A DNA stretch of 64,000 nt from CAVSIP01 sp963728075. GTDB lineage: Bacteria; Actinomycetota; Actinomycetes; JAFAQI01; DASSKL01. The notes under the pieces were generated by a model. It was not told the origin of the DNA. It searched no databases and saw nothing but the letters and a program-made list of their open reading frames with translations. The DNA lies in assembly GCA_963728075.1 (NCBI GenBank), contig CAVSIP010000008.1:186001-250000 (forward strand). The letters are read 5' to 3'. A program made the translations under genes and the position numbers. Position 1 is the stretch's first letter; every line of letters starts with the position of its first letter. Below, piece after piece: positions 1 to 7,409 of this stretch.

Positions 1-191
1 TCCGTCGCGCTGGCGATGGCACCGAGCACCGACCAGACGAACGGGCTCTCACCCTGCTCGTCGATCCACGGGTGGAAGTGGTCGGAGATCCAGGCCCTGG
101 TGAACCCGGCCTCCTCCGCTGCGACCGCCGCCTCGACGAGCGCCTTGGCGTCGTGGTCCTCGCTGGACAGGAAGATGCCGATCTCGGCCAC
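1..191 (-). CDS. LLM-class F420-dependent oxidoreductase, N-terminal fragment cut by the window edge
   Basis: Only the first 63 codons are present. The N-terminus AEIGIFLSSEDHDAK followed by an ISDHFHPW and SPFVWSVLG stretch matches TIM-barrel luciferase-like enzymes of the TIGR03557 / F420-dependent glucose-6-phosphate dehydrogenase type. Members move a hydride between an organic substrate and the deazaflavin cofactor F420 in the cytoplasm; the substrate cannot be told from this fragment. The GTG start at 191 is chosen because GGAGG lies five bases upstream and the family begins with this beta-strand. The gene continues beyond position 1, so operon partners on that side are unknown. Confidence 0.75.
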   Translation of the reverse strand, partial: MAEIGIFLSSEDHDAKALVEAAVAAEEAGFTRAWISDHFHPWIDEQGESPFVWSVLGAIASAT

Positions 192-269
192 GGGTGACCT
201 CCGAATGCTCGATGTCGTCTCCCCGTCGGCGTACCCGCTCCCGCGGCCCGGTATGGACCCGGATCCGGG

Positions 270-788
270 TCAGTCCAGCCGGCGCAGCGACTGCCGGTAG
301 CGCCGCCCGTTCGCCACGTACGACGCCACACCCGCGGCGATCATCTCCCGGCGCACCACGTCGGGCTTGATCCGCGCCGGCACGCCGAGGGCCATCGCGC
401 CGGCCGGTACCTCCATGTCGTTGGGTACCACCGCGCCCGCGCCCACCAGCGCACCGGTCCGGATGACGGCGCGATGGAGGACCACAGACCCTGACCCGAC
501 CAGGCAGCCGTCCTCGATCGTGCACCCCTCGAGGTGAGCGATGTGACCAACGACACAGTCGGCACCGATGCGTGTCGGCAGGATCTCGGTAGCGTGCACG
601 ACGGTGCCGTCCTGGACGGACGTCCGCGCGCCCACGGAGATCTCGCCGTAGTCGCCGCGGAGCACGGCACCGGGCCACACGGTCGCCTCGGCGGCGATGG
701 TGACGGCACCGATCACCACGGCGTCGGGGTGCACGAAGGCGTCCGCAGCGATGGAAGGGACACGTTCACCGAGCGCGTAGACGGGCAC
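270..788 (-). CDS. gamma-class carbonic anhydrase family protein (left-handed beta-helix)
   Basis: A 172-residue protein made almost entirely of hexapeptide repeats (for example VVIGAVTIAAEATVWPGAVL), which form a left-handed beta-helix trimer. The family includes zinc-dependent gamma carbonic anhydrases (CO2 hydration), PaaY and CaiE. The conserved RGDYGEI and QDGTVVHA motifs are present. Candidate metal ligands are His65, His82 and His85; where classical members read LHGC this protein reads HLEGC (Glu87), so the third histidine is displaced. Carbonic anhydrase activity is therefore an inference, and an acyltransferase-like or inactive scaffold role is possible. It is read in the same direction as the F420 enzyme fragment with 78 bases between them. 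Confidence 0.85.
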   Translation of the reverse strand: MPVYALGERVPSIAADAFVHPDAVVIGAVTIAAEATVWPGAVLRGDYGEISVGARTSVQDGTVVHATEILPTRIGADCVVGHIAHLEGCTIEDGCLVGSGSVVLHRAVIRTGALVGAGAVVPNDMEVPAGAMALGVPARIKPDVVRREMIAAGVASYVANGRRYRQSLRRLD

Positions 789-946
789 GCGCGGAACCTA
801 TCGGCAGCCCCGTACGTGTCCTTCTGGGCGGGGAGGGCACAATGCGCCGGCCGGGCCACGGTCGGCCGGCGAAATCCGACCACGGAAACGGGCACACGGC
901 GGCCCTGTTGTGCGTTACAAGGCGGTACGAGAAAGGCGAGGGCTCC

Positions 947-1243
947 ATGGCAACTGACTACGACACTCCACGCACCAACGACGACGACATCGGCGAGGAC
1001 AGCCTCGAGGAGCTGAAGTCGCGCCGTGACGCGCAGACCGGCAGCGTCGACGTGGACGAGGCCGACCTGGCCGAGTCGCTGGAGCTCCCCGGCGCGGACC
1101 TGTCCGGCGAGGAGCTGGCGATCAAGGTGCTGCCGCGGCAGGCGGACGAGTTCACCTGCTCGCGCTGCTTCCTGGTCCACCACCGCAGCCAGCTGGCGAG
1201 CGAGAAGAACGGCCAGCTCATCTGTCGCGAGTGCGCCGCCTGA
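947..1243 (+). CDS. DUF4193 zinc-ribbon protein
   Basis: A 98-residue acidic protein starting MATDYDTPRTNDDDIGEDS and ending with a zinc ribbon of two CxxC knuckles (CSRC and CREC, about residues 68-96). This matches DUF4193, a family nearly universal in Actinobacteria and absent elsewhere; its molecular role is not established, although the ribbon suggests binding to RNA polymerase, DNA or another protein. The ATG at 947 is taken because the family starts at this MATDYD sequence and an AAGGCGAG purine stretch lies about eight bases upstream; a longer reading frame begins at 842 but is not conserved in type. The next gene starts within or just after its stop codon. Confidence 0.9.
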   Translation: MATDYDTPRTNDDDIGEDSLEELKSRRDAQTGSVDVDEADLAESLELPGADLSGEELAIKVLPRQADEFTCSRCFLVHHRSQLASEKNGQLICRECAA

Positions 1244-1989
1244 TCGTGTCTGCCGCGGATACGGACACCGACCGGGCCGCTGCCCGCTCCGACCTGGAGA
1301 CGTTGGTCTCCCGGTTCACGGACGGGGAGCGGCTCGACCGTGCCGCGCGGGCGCGTCTGGTGGCTGCCCTCGCCCGTCTGCTCGCCGCCAGCGCGCGTAC
1401 GGCGGGCGCGGCCGGCCTCGCGAGCGGTCGCTGGCTCGTCGAGCGCGCGATCGAGCTGGCCCCGCACGTCCCCGTACGCGACCTCGCCACCCTGCGTGAG
1501 CACCATGACGGGCGGACCGGCGACGCGCTCGCCGAGTCGCTCGTCACCGGTGCGACGCGCGCCACAGCGGCTGTCGGTGCGGCCAGCGGTGCCCTGGCGA
1601 CCGCCGAGTACGCCGCCCCGCCGCTCCTGCTCGCCGTGCCCGTCGAGCTGGCCGCCGAGACCCTCGCCATCCTCGCCATCGAGCTCAAGCTCATCGCCGA
1701 GCTCCACGAGGTGTACGGGCACTCCGTCCCCGGCTCGGGGACCCAGCGGGCGGCCGCGTACCTGACGGCCTGGGCCCGTCGCCGGGGGATTGACCCCAGC
1801 GGCCCGGGCCTGGTCACCGCCCTGTCCGGCGCCGCGCGCCGCGAGCTGCGTCGCCGCCTCGTCCGCCGCCTCGGCCGCAACGTGTCCAGCTTCGCGCCGT
1901 TCCTCACCGGCGCCATCGCCGGCGCGGAGCTCAACCGCCGCGAGACCCGCCAGCTCGGCGACGCGATCGCCGCCGACCTGCGCCACTAG
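1231..1989 (+). CDS. conserved actinobacterial hypothetical protein with a hydrophobic central segment
   Basis: A protein of 252 residues from GTG 1231, or 247 from the alternative GTG 1246, which lies directly after the DUF4193 stop codon; the sequence does not decide between them. It is mostly helical and rich in Ala, Leu and Arg. A long nonpolar stretch near residues 115-155 (PPLLLAVPVELAAETLAILAIEL) precedes a KLIAELHEVYG segment and a basic C-terminal half. The pattern faintly recalls EcsC-type membrane-associated proteins, but no catalytic motif is seen. Tight coupling to DUF4193 suggests the two proteins are produced together. Function unknown. Confidence 0.6.
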   Translation: MRRLIVSAADTDTDRAAARSDLETLVSRFTDGERLDRAARARLVAALARLLAASARTAGAAGLASGRWLVERAIELAPHVPVRDLATLREHHDGRTGDALAESLVTGATRATAAVGAASGALATAEYAAPPLLLAVPVELAAETLAILAIELKLIAELHEVYGHSVPGSGTQRAAAYLTAWARRRGIDPSGPGLVTALSGAARRELRRRLVRRLGRNVSSFAPFLTGAIAGAELNRRETRQLGDAIAADLRH

Positions 1990-2047
1990 GGAGCGTCTCC
2001 CACCCGCCCCCGCCCGGCGCGGAGAGGGGCGGGGCTGCGGAGGCCGG

Positions 2048-3265
2048 TCAGCGAGCGAGGAAGGCGCGGACCAGGTCGTTGGTCGTGTCCGGGTGCTCGA
2101 ACTGCGGGACGTGCCCGCAGTCGTCCAGGACGAGTGACTCGGCGTGCGGTACGGCCGCGACCACGTGCCGCTCGAAGCCGGACGGTACGAGCCGGTCGTT
2201 GTCCCCCCACAGGAACAGCGTCGGGGTCTCCAGCCGCGGCAGCCGGTCCCAGAAGCCCCGCTCGCCGTACGGCTCCTCCAGGTAGATCTGGCGCATCGCG
2301 GCGAAGAACGCGCGCCGGTGCGCCCGGCTGCCGAGGACGCGGACGAACTCGTCGGCGGCAGCGTCGTACCAGGCGCGCGGCAACCGGTCCGGGTCGGCGA
2401 ACATCGCGCGCGTCCCGTGGACGACGCCGGTGTGGTGGAACCACATCGGGATGCGGCTGAGGTCGGGGCTGAGCAGCTTGACGGCGGGGACGAACTGCCG
2501 CATCCGCCGGAACGCAGGCGACGGGCACAGCAACGCCATCCGGGTCACCGTGTGCGGGGACGTCAGCGCCGCCTCGAGAGCGATCCGCCCGCCGAGGGAG
2601 TTGCCGACGAGCGCGGCCTGCGGCGCCTCCACCGCTCGCTGGAACTCCCGCAGCCAGGTCGCGAACTCGCCCACCGTGTAGCGCCAGCGTGGGGCATCCG
2701 AGGCGCCGAACCCGGGGTTGTCCGGGGCGATCACCCGGTGGTCGCGGGCGAGCTCCGGCAGCAGGGGGAGCATGGAGGCGTTCGTGGCGCCCAGCCCGTG
2801 CAGCAGCAGGACGGGGGGCGCGTCCGGCGGGCCGGCCTCCAGGTAGAAGGTGCGTACGCCCATCACGTCGACGTAGCGTGCCCGCGGGTGCTCCGGCGGT
2901 CGGACGCCCACGTCGAACGAGCCGTCGATCTGCAGGGCGAGCGCGAGGTTGCCCCGGACGCTCAGCGCGCCGGCGAGGAACGCGTCGACGCCGGACATCT
3001 CGCCGTCGAGGATCGACCCGAACGTCACCGGGTCGACCCGTACGGTCGTCGTCGGCGTACGGACCGAGCCGCGGCGCAGGCTCACCCGCCCGTCGTCGAG
3101 GACGAGCGTCCAGGCTCCCGCCCCGTTGGTGTCGAACACCACACTCGCCCGGACGTCCGCCAGGGCGGAACCGACGCGGTGCCGCACGCGCGCAGTGAGC
3201 AGCGCGTCGATGTTCGGCACCGCGGCGAGGCGTTGCGGGCGGCGGTACAGGAGCGGCTGCGCCAT
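2048..3265 (-). CDS. SCP2 sterol-carrier domain fused to an alpha/beta hydrolase
   Basis: A 405-residue two-domain protein. Residues about 20-120 resemble the SCP2 lipid-binding fold (DALLTARVRHRVGSALADV, then FGSILDGEMSGVDAFLAGALSVRGNL). Residues about 130-405 are an alpha/beta hydrolase with the oxyanion motif HGLGATN, the nucleophile elbow GNSLGG, an acid in LWGDNDRLVP and the catalytic His in DDCGHVPQFEHP. Ester or thioester hydrolysis of a hydrophobic substrate delivered by the SCP2 domain is a reasonable inference. SCP2 domains usually occur alone or at C-termini, so this N-terminal placement is unusual. The ATG at 3265 fits the domain boundary. It stands alone, convergent with the preceding gene. 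Confidence 0.85.
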   Translation of the reverse strand: MAQPLLYRRPQRLAAVPNIDALLTARVRHRVGSALADVRASVVFDTNGAGAWTLVLDDGRVSLRRGSVRTPTTTVRVDPVTFGSILDGEMSGVDAFLAGALSVRGNLALALQIDGSFDVGVRPPEHPRARYVDVMGVRTFYLEAGPPDAPPVLLLHGLGATNASMLPLLPELARDHRVIAPDNPGFGASDAPRWRYTVGEFATWLREFQRAVEAPQAALVGNSLGGRIALEAALTSPHTVTRMALLCPSPAFRRMRQFVPAVKLLSPDLSRIPMWFHHTGVVHGTRAMFADPDRLPRAWYDAAADEFVRVLGSRAHRRAFFAAMRQIYLEEPYGERGFWDRLPRLETPTLFLWGDNDRLVPSGFERHVVAAVPHAESLVLDDCGHVPQFEHPDTTNDLVRAFLAR

Positions 3266-3353
3266 AGGGGGAAGGTACGCGGCTGAGGCGGAGCTAAACG
3301 CCAGGCGCGCACAGAGTGATGTTCCCGTTACCTCGCGAAGCCGGGCAACCTGG

Positions 3354-3650
3354 TCATTCCGGCTGCCGGTCGGTGAGCGCGTGCGGGAGGGTGCCGGTGG
3401 CCCGCTGCCAGCGCACGGCGGCCTGGCGCTGCGCGGCCAGCCGGGCCAGCGCCACCACGATGCCGGACACGACGGCCCAGCCCGCCGCCTCGGCGAAGGT
3501 CACCTCCGGGTGCTCGGGGTTGGCGGGCGGTTCCTTGCCGGTGGCCTTCTCCCACAGCCAGGTGATCGCCTTGCGGGCGACGACGGCGGCGACCACGGCG
3601 GACACGCCGGAGACGGCCTTCCAGGCCAGGTCGGACTGCTTGTCACTCAT
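3354..3650 (-). CDS. DUF4235 small membrane protein
   Basis: A 98-residue protein beginning MSDKQSDLAWKAVSGVSAVVAAVV with two predicted membrane helices (about residues 8-28 and 58-78) joined by a polar loop carrying KKATGKEPPANPEHPEV-like sequence, which is characteristic of DUF4235 in Actinobacteria. The C-terminal tail is basic. No enzymatic residues are visible; the family is of unknown function and is probably a small inner-membrane protein. The start at 3650 is chosen because the upstream extension of the same frame is only the antisense of the channel gene. It is divergent from the next gene with 66 bases between them. Confidence 0.85.
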   Translation of the reverse strand: MSDKQSDLAWKAVSGVSAVVAAVVARKAITWLWEKATGKEPPANPEHPEVTFAEAAGWAVVSGIVVALARLAAQRQAAVRWQRATGTLPHALTDRQPE

Positions 3651-3716
3651 GTCGCATGCCTCCCCACGTCCGGAAGCGTGACACGCGGTGCCAGACTCCG
3701 GGGCCGGGAGGGTGCG

Positions 3717-4793
3717 GTGGACGCAGGGGAGGCGGCCGTGCGCGCGGTCGTCGCCGCGGCCGGCGTGGTGACCGTGCTGGCCACGGTGGGCTCGGCGGTC
3801 CGGGCGGTGGTGGTCCCCCGCGGGGTACCCGTACGCCTGTCCCGTGCGGTGTTCTCGGCCGTCCGTGCGGTCTACCTCGTCCGCATCGGGCGGGCGCCGG
3901 AGTACCGGCGGCGCGACCGGGTCATGGCGTCGTACGCGCCGGCCGGCCTGCTCGCGCTGCTCGTCGCGTGGCTGCTCCTGGTCTGGCTCGGCTACGCCGC
4001 GCTGCTGTGGGGGCTGGCCGCGGGAGACGTCGTCACGGTGATCGAGCTGAGTGGTTCGTCCCTGACCACCCTCGGCTTCGTCGGGGCGAACGCGGTCGGC
4101 CCGATGCTGGCGGCCGTGAGCGAGGCCGTCGTCGGGCTGACCCTGCTCGCCCTGCTCATCACCTACCTGCCGTCGCTGTACGCCTCGTTCTCGCGGCGCG
4201 AGCACCTGGTGAGCAAGCTCGAGGTGCGCGCCGGCAGCCCCCCGAGCGGGACGGAGCTGCTCGTCCGTGCGTGGGTGCTCGAGCGCTTCCACCTGCTCAA
4301 CCCGCTGTGGTCGGAGTGCGAGACCTGGTTCGTCGACATCGAGGAGACCCACACCTCGTTTCCCGCGCTGCCGTTCTTCCGCTCCCCGCAGCCGGAGCAC
4401 TCGTGGGTGACCACCGCGGGCGCGGTGCTCGACGCGGCGTCGCTGTACGCGTCGACGGTGGACGTGGAGCGGGACGTGGACGCCGAGCTGTGCATTCGGG
4501 CGGGCTACCTGGCGCTGCGGCGGGTGGCCGGTTTCTACGGCATCCCGTACGAGCCCGACCCCGCCCCCGACGCGCCGATCACCGTCACCCGCGACGAGTA
4601 CGACGAGGTCGTGGACACCCTGGTGGCCGCCGGCGTGCCGGTGCGTGCCGACCGGGAGGCGGCGTGGCGCGCCTTCGCCGGCTGGCGGGTCAACTACGAC
4701 CGCGTGCTCGTGGCGCTCGCGTCCCTCACCATGGCCCCGTACGCGCCGTGGTCGTCCGACCGCTCGCTCGCCGGGCCGCGTGGGCGAGGATGA
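3717..4793 (+). CDS. ion-channel-like membrane protein without a canonical K+ filter
   Basis: A 358-residue protein from GTG 3717, which follows a GGGAGG Shine-Dalgarno by about five bases. Residues 1-150 hold hydrophobic helices, including MASYAPAGLLALLVAWLLLV and a second helix ending in LLALLITYLPSLYASFSRRE. Between them lies a pore-loop-like segment reading LSGSSLTTLGFVG where two-TM potassium channels have T(V/I)GYG. The cytosolic half contains the phrase RAGSPPSGTELLVRAW typical of actinobacterial channel-like proteins. Ion selectivity is uncertain because of the filter. The gene overlaps the next by ATGA, so an amidase is co-translated with it. Confidence 0.65.
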   Translation: MDAGEAAVRAVVAAAGVVTVLATVGSAVRAVVVPRGVPVRLSRAVFSAVRAVYLVRIGRAPEYRRRDRVMASYAPAGLLALLVAWLLLVWLGYAALLWGLAAGDVVTVIELSGSSLTTLGFVGANAVGPMLAAVSEAVVGLTLLALLITYLPSLYASFSRREHLVSKLEVRAGSPPSGTELLVRAWVLERFHLLNPLWSECETWFVDIEETHTSFPALPFFRSPQPEHSWVTTAGAVLDAASLYASTVDVERDVDAELCIRAGYLALRRVAGFYGIPYEPDPAPDAPITVTRDEYDEVVDTLVAAGVPVRADREAAWRAFAGWRVNYDRVLVALASLTMAPYAPWSSDRSLAGPRGRG

Positions 4794-6193
4794 CCACCAT
4801 GGACGACCAGCTGCTTCTCTCTCCGGCCACGCGGCTTGCCGCGGCGGTCCGCGCCAAGGAGCTGTCGAGCCGCGAGCTGCTCGCGGCCTACCTCGCCAGG
4901 GTGGACCGGTTGAACCCACAGCTCAACGCGGTGGTCACCCTCGACCCGGAGCGGGCGCTGGCCGAGGCGCAGGCCTGTGACGCCGACCTCGCCGCCGGCC
5001 GCGTCCGGGGCCCCCTGCACGGGCTGCCCATCACCGTGAAGGACGCCATCGAGGTGGCCGGCTTGCGCTCCACCGGCGGGGCGTCCGAGCTGGCCGAGCA
5101 CGTCCCGTCCGGGGACGCGCCGGTGGTCGCTCGGCTGCGGGAGGCCGGGGCCGTCGTGTTCGGCAAGACGAACGTGCCGCGCTGGTCGGGCGACCTGCAG
5201 ACCTACAACGACGTCTTCGGCACGACGAACAACCCGTGGGACCCGACGCGCACGCCAGGCGGGTCGTCGGGCGGCGCTGCCGCGGCGGTGGCGACCGGGC
5301 TCACCAGCTTCGAGACCGGTACGGACATCGGCGGCTCGGTCCGGTTCCCCTCGCACTTCTGCGGGGTGTTCGGCCTCAAGACGAGCTACGGCGTGGTCTC
5401 CCAGCGCGGCTACCTCGACCAGGTCGGCGGGGGGACGACCGACGCCGACATCAACGTCTTCGGGCCGATCGCCCGCAGCGCGGACGACCTGGACCTGCTG
5501 CTCGACGTCATCGCCGGCCCGCCACCGGAGCAGGCCGCGGGTTGGCGGCTGGAGCTGCCCGGGCCGTCGGTGGAGCGCCTGGCGGGCGCGCGGGTGGCGG
5601 TGTGGCTGGACGAGCCGTCCTGCCCGGCGGACCCGGCGTACGCCGCGCGGCTTCGCGCGGTGGCCGACGCGGTCGCGGACGCCGGCGCGCAGGTCGTCGA
5701 GTCGCGGCCGCCGGTGGACTTCCTCGAGCAGGTACAGGTGTTCAACCAGCTGCTCGTGGCCGCGATCGCCCCGAGCCTGCCCGAGGAGATCGCCGAGGCC
5801 GCAGCGGGCAACCATCTGACCTGGCTGCGGCTGCAGCGCCGCCGCGCCGAGCTCGCGGGCGTGTGGGCCCGGTGGTTCCGTGACGTCGACGCGCTGCTCT
5901 GCCCCGTCACACTGCGTGCCGCCTTCCCGCACACCCAGGACGGCGACTCCCTGTCGCGGACCGTGCTGGTCGGGCGCGAGGAGCGGCCCTACCTGCAGAT
6001 GACGTGGTGGACCGGCCTCATCGGTGTCCTGGGCCTGCCCTCGGCGGTGCCGCCCGTCGGGCTGACCGACGAGGGCCTGCCCGTGGGGGTCCAGGTGGTG
6101 GCCCCGTACCTCCACGACCGCACGGCGGTCGCGGTCGCCCGTGCCGTCGCGGAGGTCGCGGGTGGCTACCAGCCGCCCCCGATGGCGCGGTGA
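4790..6193 (+). CDS. amidase-signature family hydrolase
   Basis: A 467-residue amidase-signature enzyme. The Ser-cisSer-Lys triad is visible: Lys in ITVKDAIEVAG (about residue 84), cis-Ser in GGSSGGAAAA (about 160) and the nucleophile in GTDIGGSVRFP (about 183). The family hydrolyses amide bonds through an acyl-enzyme; the substrate cannot be inferred here. It is not GatA in its context: no gatB or gatC is nearby and the C-terminal region differs. The ATG at 4790 forms an ATGA overlap with the channel-like gene; a second ATG three codons later is an alternative. The following gene overlaps it by GTGA, so three genes form one translationally coupled unit. Confidence 0.9.
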   Translation: MTTMDDQLLLSPATRLAAAVRAKELSSRELLAAYLARVDRLNPQLNAVVTLDPERALAEAQACDADLAAGRVRGPLHGLPITVKDAIEVAGLRSTGGASELAEHVPSGDAPVVARLREAGAVVFGKTNVPRWSGDLQTYNDVFGTTNNPWDPTRTPGGSSGGAAAAVATGLTSFETGTDIGGSVRFPSHFCGVFGLKTSYGVVSQRGYLDQVGGGTTDADINVFGPIARSADDLDLLLDVIAGPPPEQAAGWRLELPGPSVERLAGARVAVWLDEPSCPADPAYAARLRAVADAVADAGAQVVESRPPVDFLEQVQVFNQLLVAAIAPSLPEEIAEAAAGNHLTWLRLQRRRAELAGVWARWFRDVDALLCPVTLRAAFPHTQDGDSLSRTVLVGREERPYLQMTWWTGLIGVLGLPSAVPPVGLTDEGLPVGVQVVAPYLHDRTAVAVARAVAEVAGGYQPPPMAR

Positions 6194-7398
6194 GCCCAGG
6201 CGGCCTGTCCCTGGGGCAGGCACGCCGGCTGGCCCTGGCGGCGCAGGGATTCGCGCGGGCCCGCCCGGACGCCACGGTCGACCGGCGGCACGTCCGTCGG
6301 GTGGTGGACACCGTGAACGTGGTGCAGATCGACTCGGTCAACGTGCTCGTCCGCTCGCACTACCTGCCGACGTTCTCGCGGATGGGGGCGTACCCCCGCG
6401 ATGCACTCGACCGGCACGCATACCGGCACCGCGAGCTGTTCGAGTACTGGGGGCACGAGGCGTCGCTGCTGCCCGTACGGCTGCACCCGCTGTTCCGCTG
6501 GCGGATGCGTCGCGCGCGGGAGCAGTACGAGACCTGGGGCGGCCCGGCGCGAATCGCGCGTGAGCACCCGGAGTACGTCGCGCAGGTGCTGGCCGAGGTG
6601 CGTGCCCGCGGCCCGGTCGGTGCCGGCGACCTCGAGCAGGAGCAGCGGCGCCGCGGCACCTGGTGGGACTGGTCGCGCCCGAAGGCTGCCCTCGAGTGGC
6701 TGTTCTGGACCGGTGCGGTCACCACGGCCGGCCGCCGCAACTTCGAGCGGCTGTACGACCTGACCGAGCGGGTGATCCCCGCGGACGTGCTCGCCGAGCC
6801 GGACCCGGCCGAGGAGGAGGCGCACCGGCGGCTGCTGCTGGTCGCGGCACAGTCGCTGGGGGTGGCCAGCGCGACGGACCTCGCCGACTATTTCCGCATC
6901 CGGGCGCCGCTCGCCCGGCCCCGCATCGCCGAGCTGGTCTCCGCCGGGCTGCTCGAGGAGGTCGCGGTCGAGGGCTGGCGGGTTCCGGCGTACGTCCTGC
7001 CGGGCGCTGCGATACCGCGCCGGGTCCGTGCGCGTGCCCTCGTCTCACCGTTCGACTCGCTGGTCTGGGAGCGCTCCCGGGTCGAGCGCCTGTTCGGCTT
7101 CCACTACCGGATCGAGATCTACGTGCCGGCGCCGCAGCGCCGGCACGGCTACTACGTGCTCCCGTTCCTGCTGGGGGACCGGCTCGTCGCGCGGGTCGAC
7201 CTGAAAGCCGACCGGAGCGCCGGCCTGCTGCGGGTGCAGGCCGCGTGGGCCGAGAGCGACACCGACCATGCAGCCGTCGCGTGCGCCTTGGCTGCCGAGC
7301 TGCGCGACCTGGCGTCCTGGCTCGGCTTGACCGACGTCCACATAGCGCGGCGTGGGGACCTCGCCGCCGTACTCGCCACAGCGGTACGGCAGGGTTAG
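6190..7398 (+). CDS. YcaQ/AlkX-type winged-helix DNA glycosylase
   Basis: A 402-residue protein of the HTH_42 / YcaQ family. Its N-terminal helix region carries VVQIDSVNVL; the QxD triplet (about residues 46-48) matches the catalytic motif described for AlkZ and AlkX interstrand-crosslink glycosylases. The FEYWGHEASLLP motif that follows is also typical. Members remove alkylated or crosslinked bases and use the winged helices to open DNA. The GTG at 6190 gives a GTGA overlap with the amidase stop. Pairing a DNA-repair glycosylase with an amidase and a channel-like protein in one operon is odd and may be only positional. Crosslink repair is inferred from the motif. Confidence 0.85.
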   Translation: MSPGGLSLGQARRLALAAQGFARARPDATVDRRHVRRVVDTVNVVQIDSVNVLVRSHYLPTFSRMGAYPRDALDRHAYRHRELFEYWGHEASLLPVRLHPLFRWRMRRAREQYETWGGPARIAREHPEYVAQVLAEVRARGPVGAGDLEQEQRRRGTWWDWSRPKAALEWLFWTGAVTTAGRRNFERLYDLTERVIPADVLAEPDPAEEEAHRRLLLVAAQSLGVASATDLADYFRIRAPLARPRIAELVSAGLLEEVAVEGWRVPAYVLPGAAIPRRVRARALVSPFDSLVWERSRVERLFGFHYRIEIYVPAPQRRHGYYVLPFLLGDRLVARVDLKADRSAGLLRVQAAWAESDTDHAAVACALAAELRDLASWLGLTDVHIARRGDLAAVLATAVRQG

Positions 7399-7401
7399 TC
7401 T
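7396..7401 (+). promoter_or_regulatory. candidate -10 element of a leaderless promoter for the DUF885 gene
   Basis: The hexamer TAGTCT lies eight bases before the GTG at 7410, partly over the stop codon of the YcaQ-type gene, and no Shine-Dalgarno is present between them. This spacing would place transcription start at or next to the start codon. Confidence 0.3.
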
Positions 7402-7409
7402 TCCCCGGC

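Noticed and set aside
4790..6193. GatA subunit of the tRNA amidotransferase
   Set aside because: No gatB or gatC nearby and the surrounding genes point to a stand-alone amidase.
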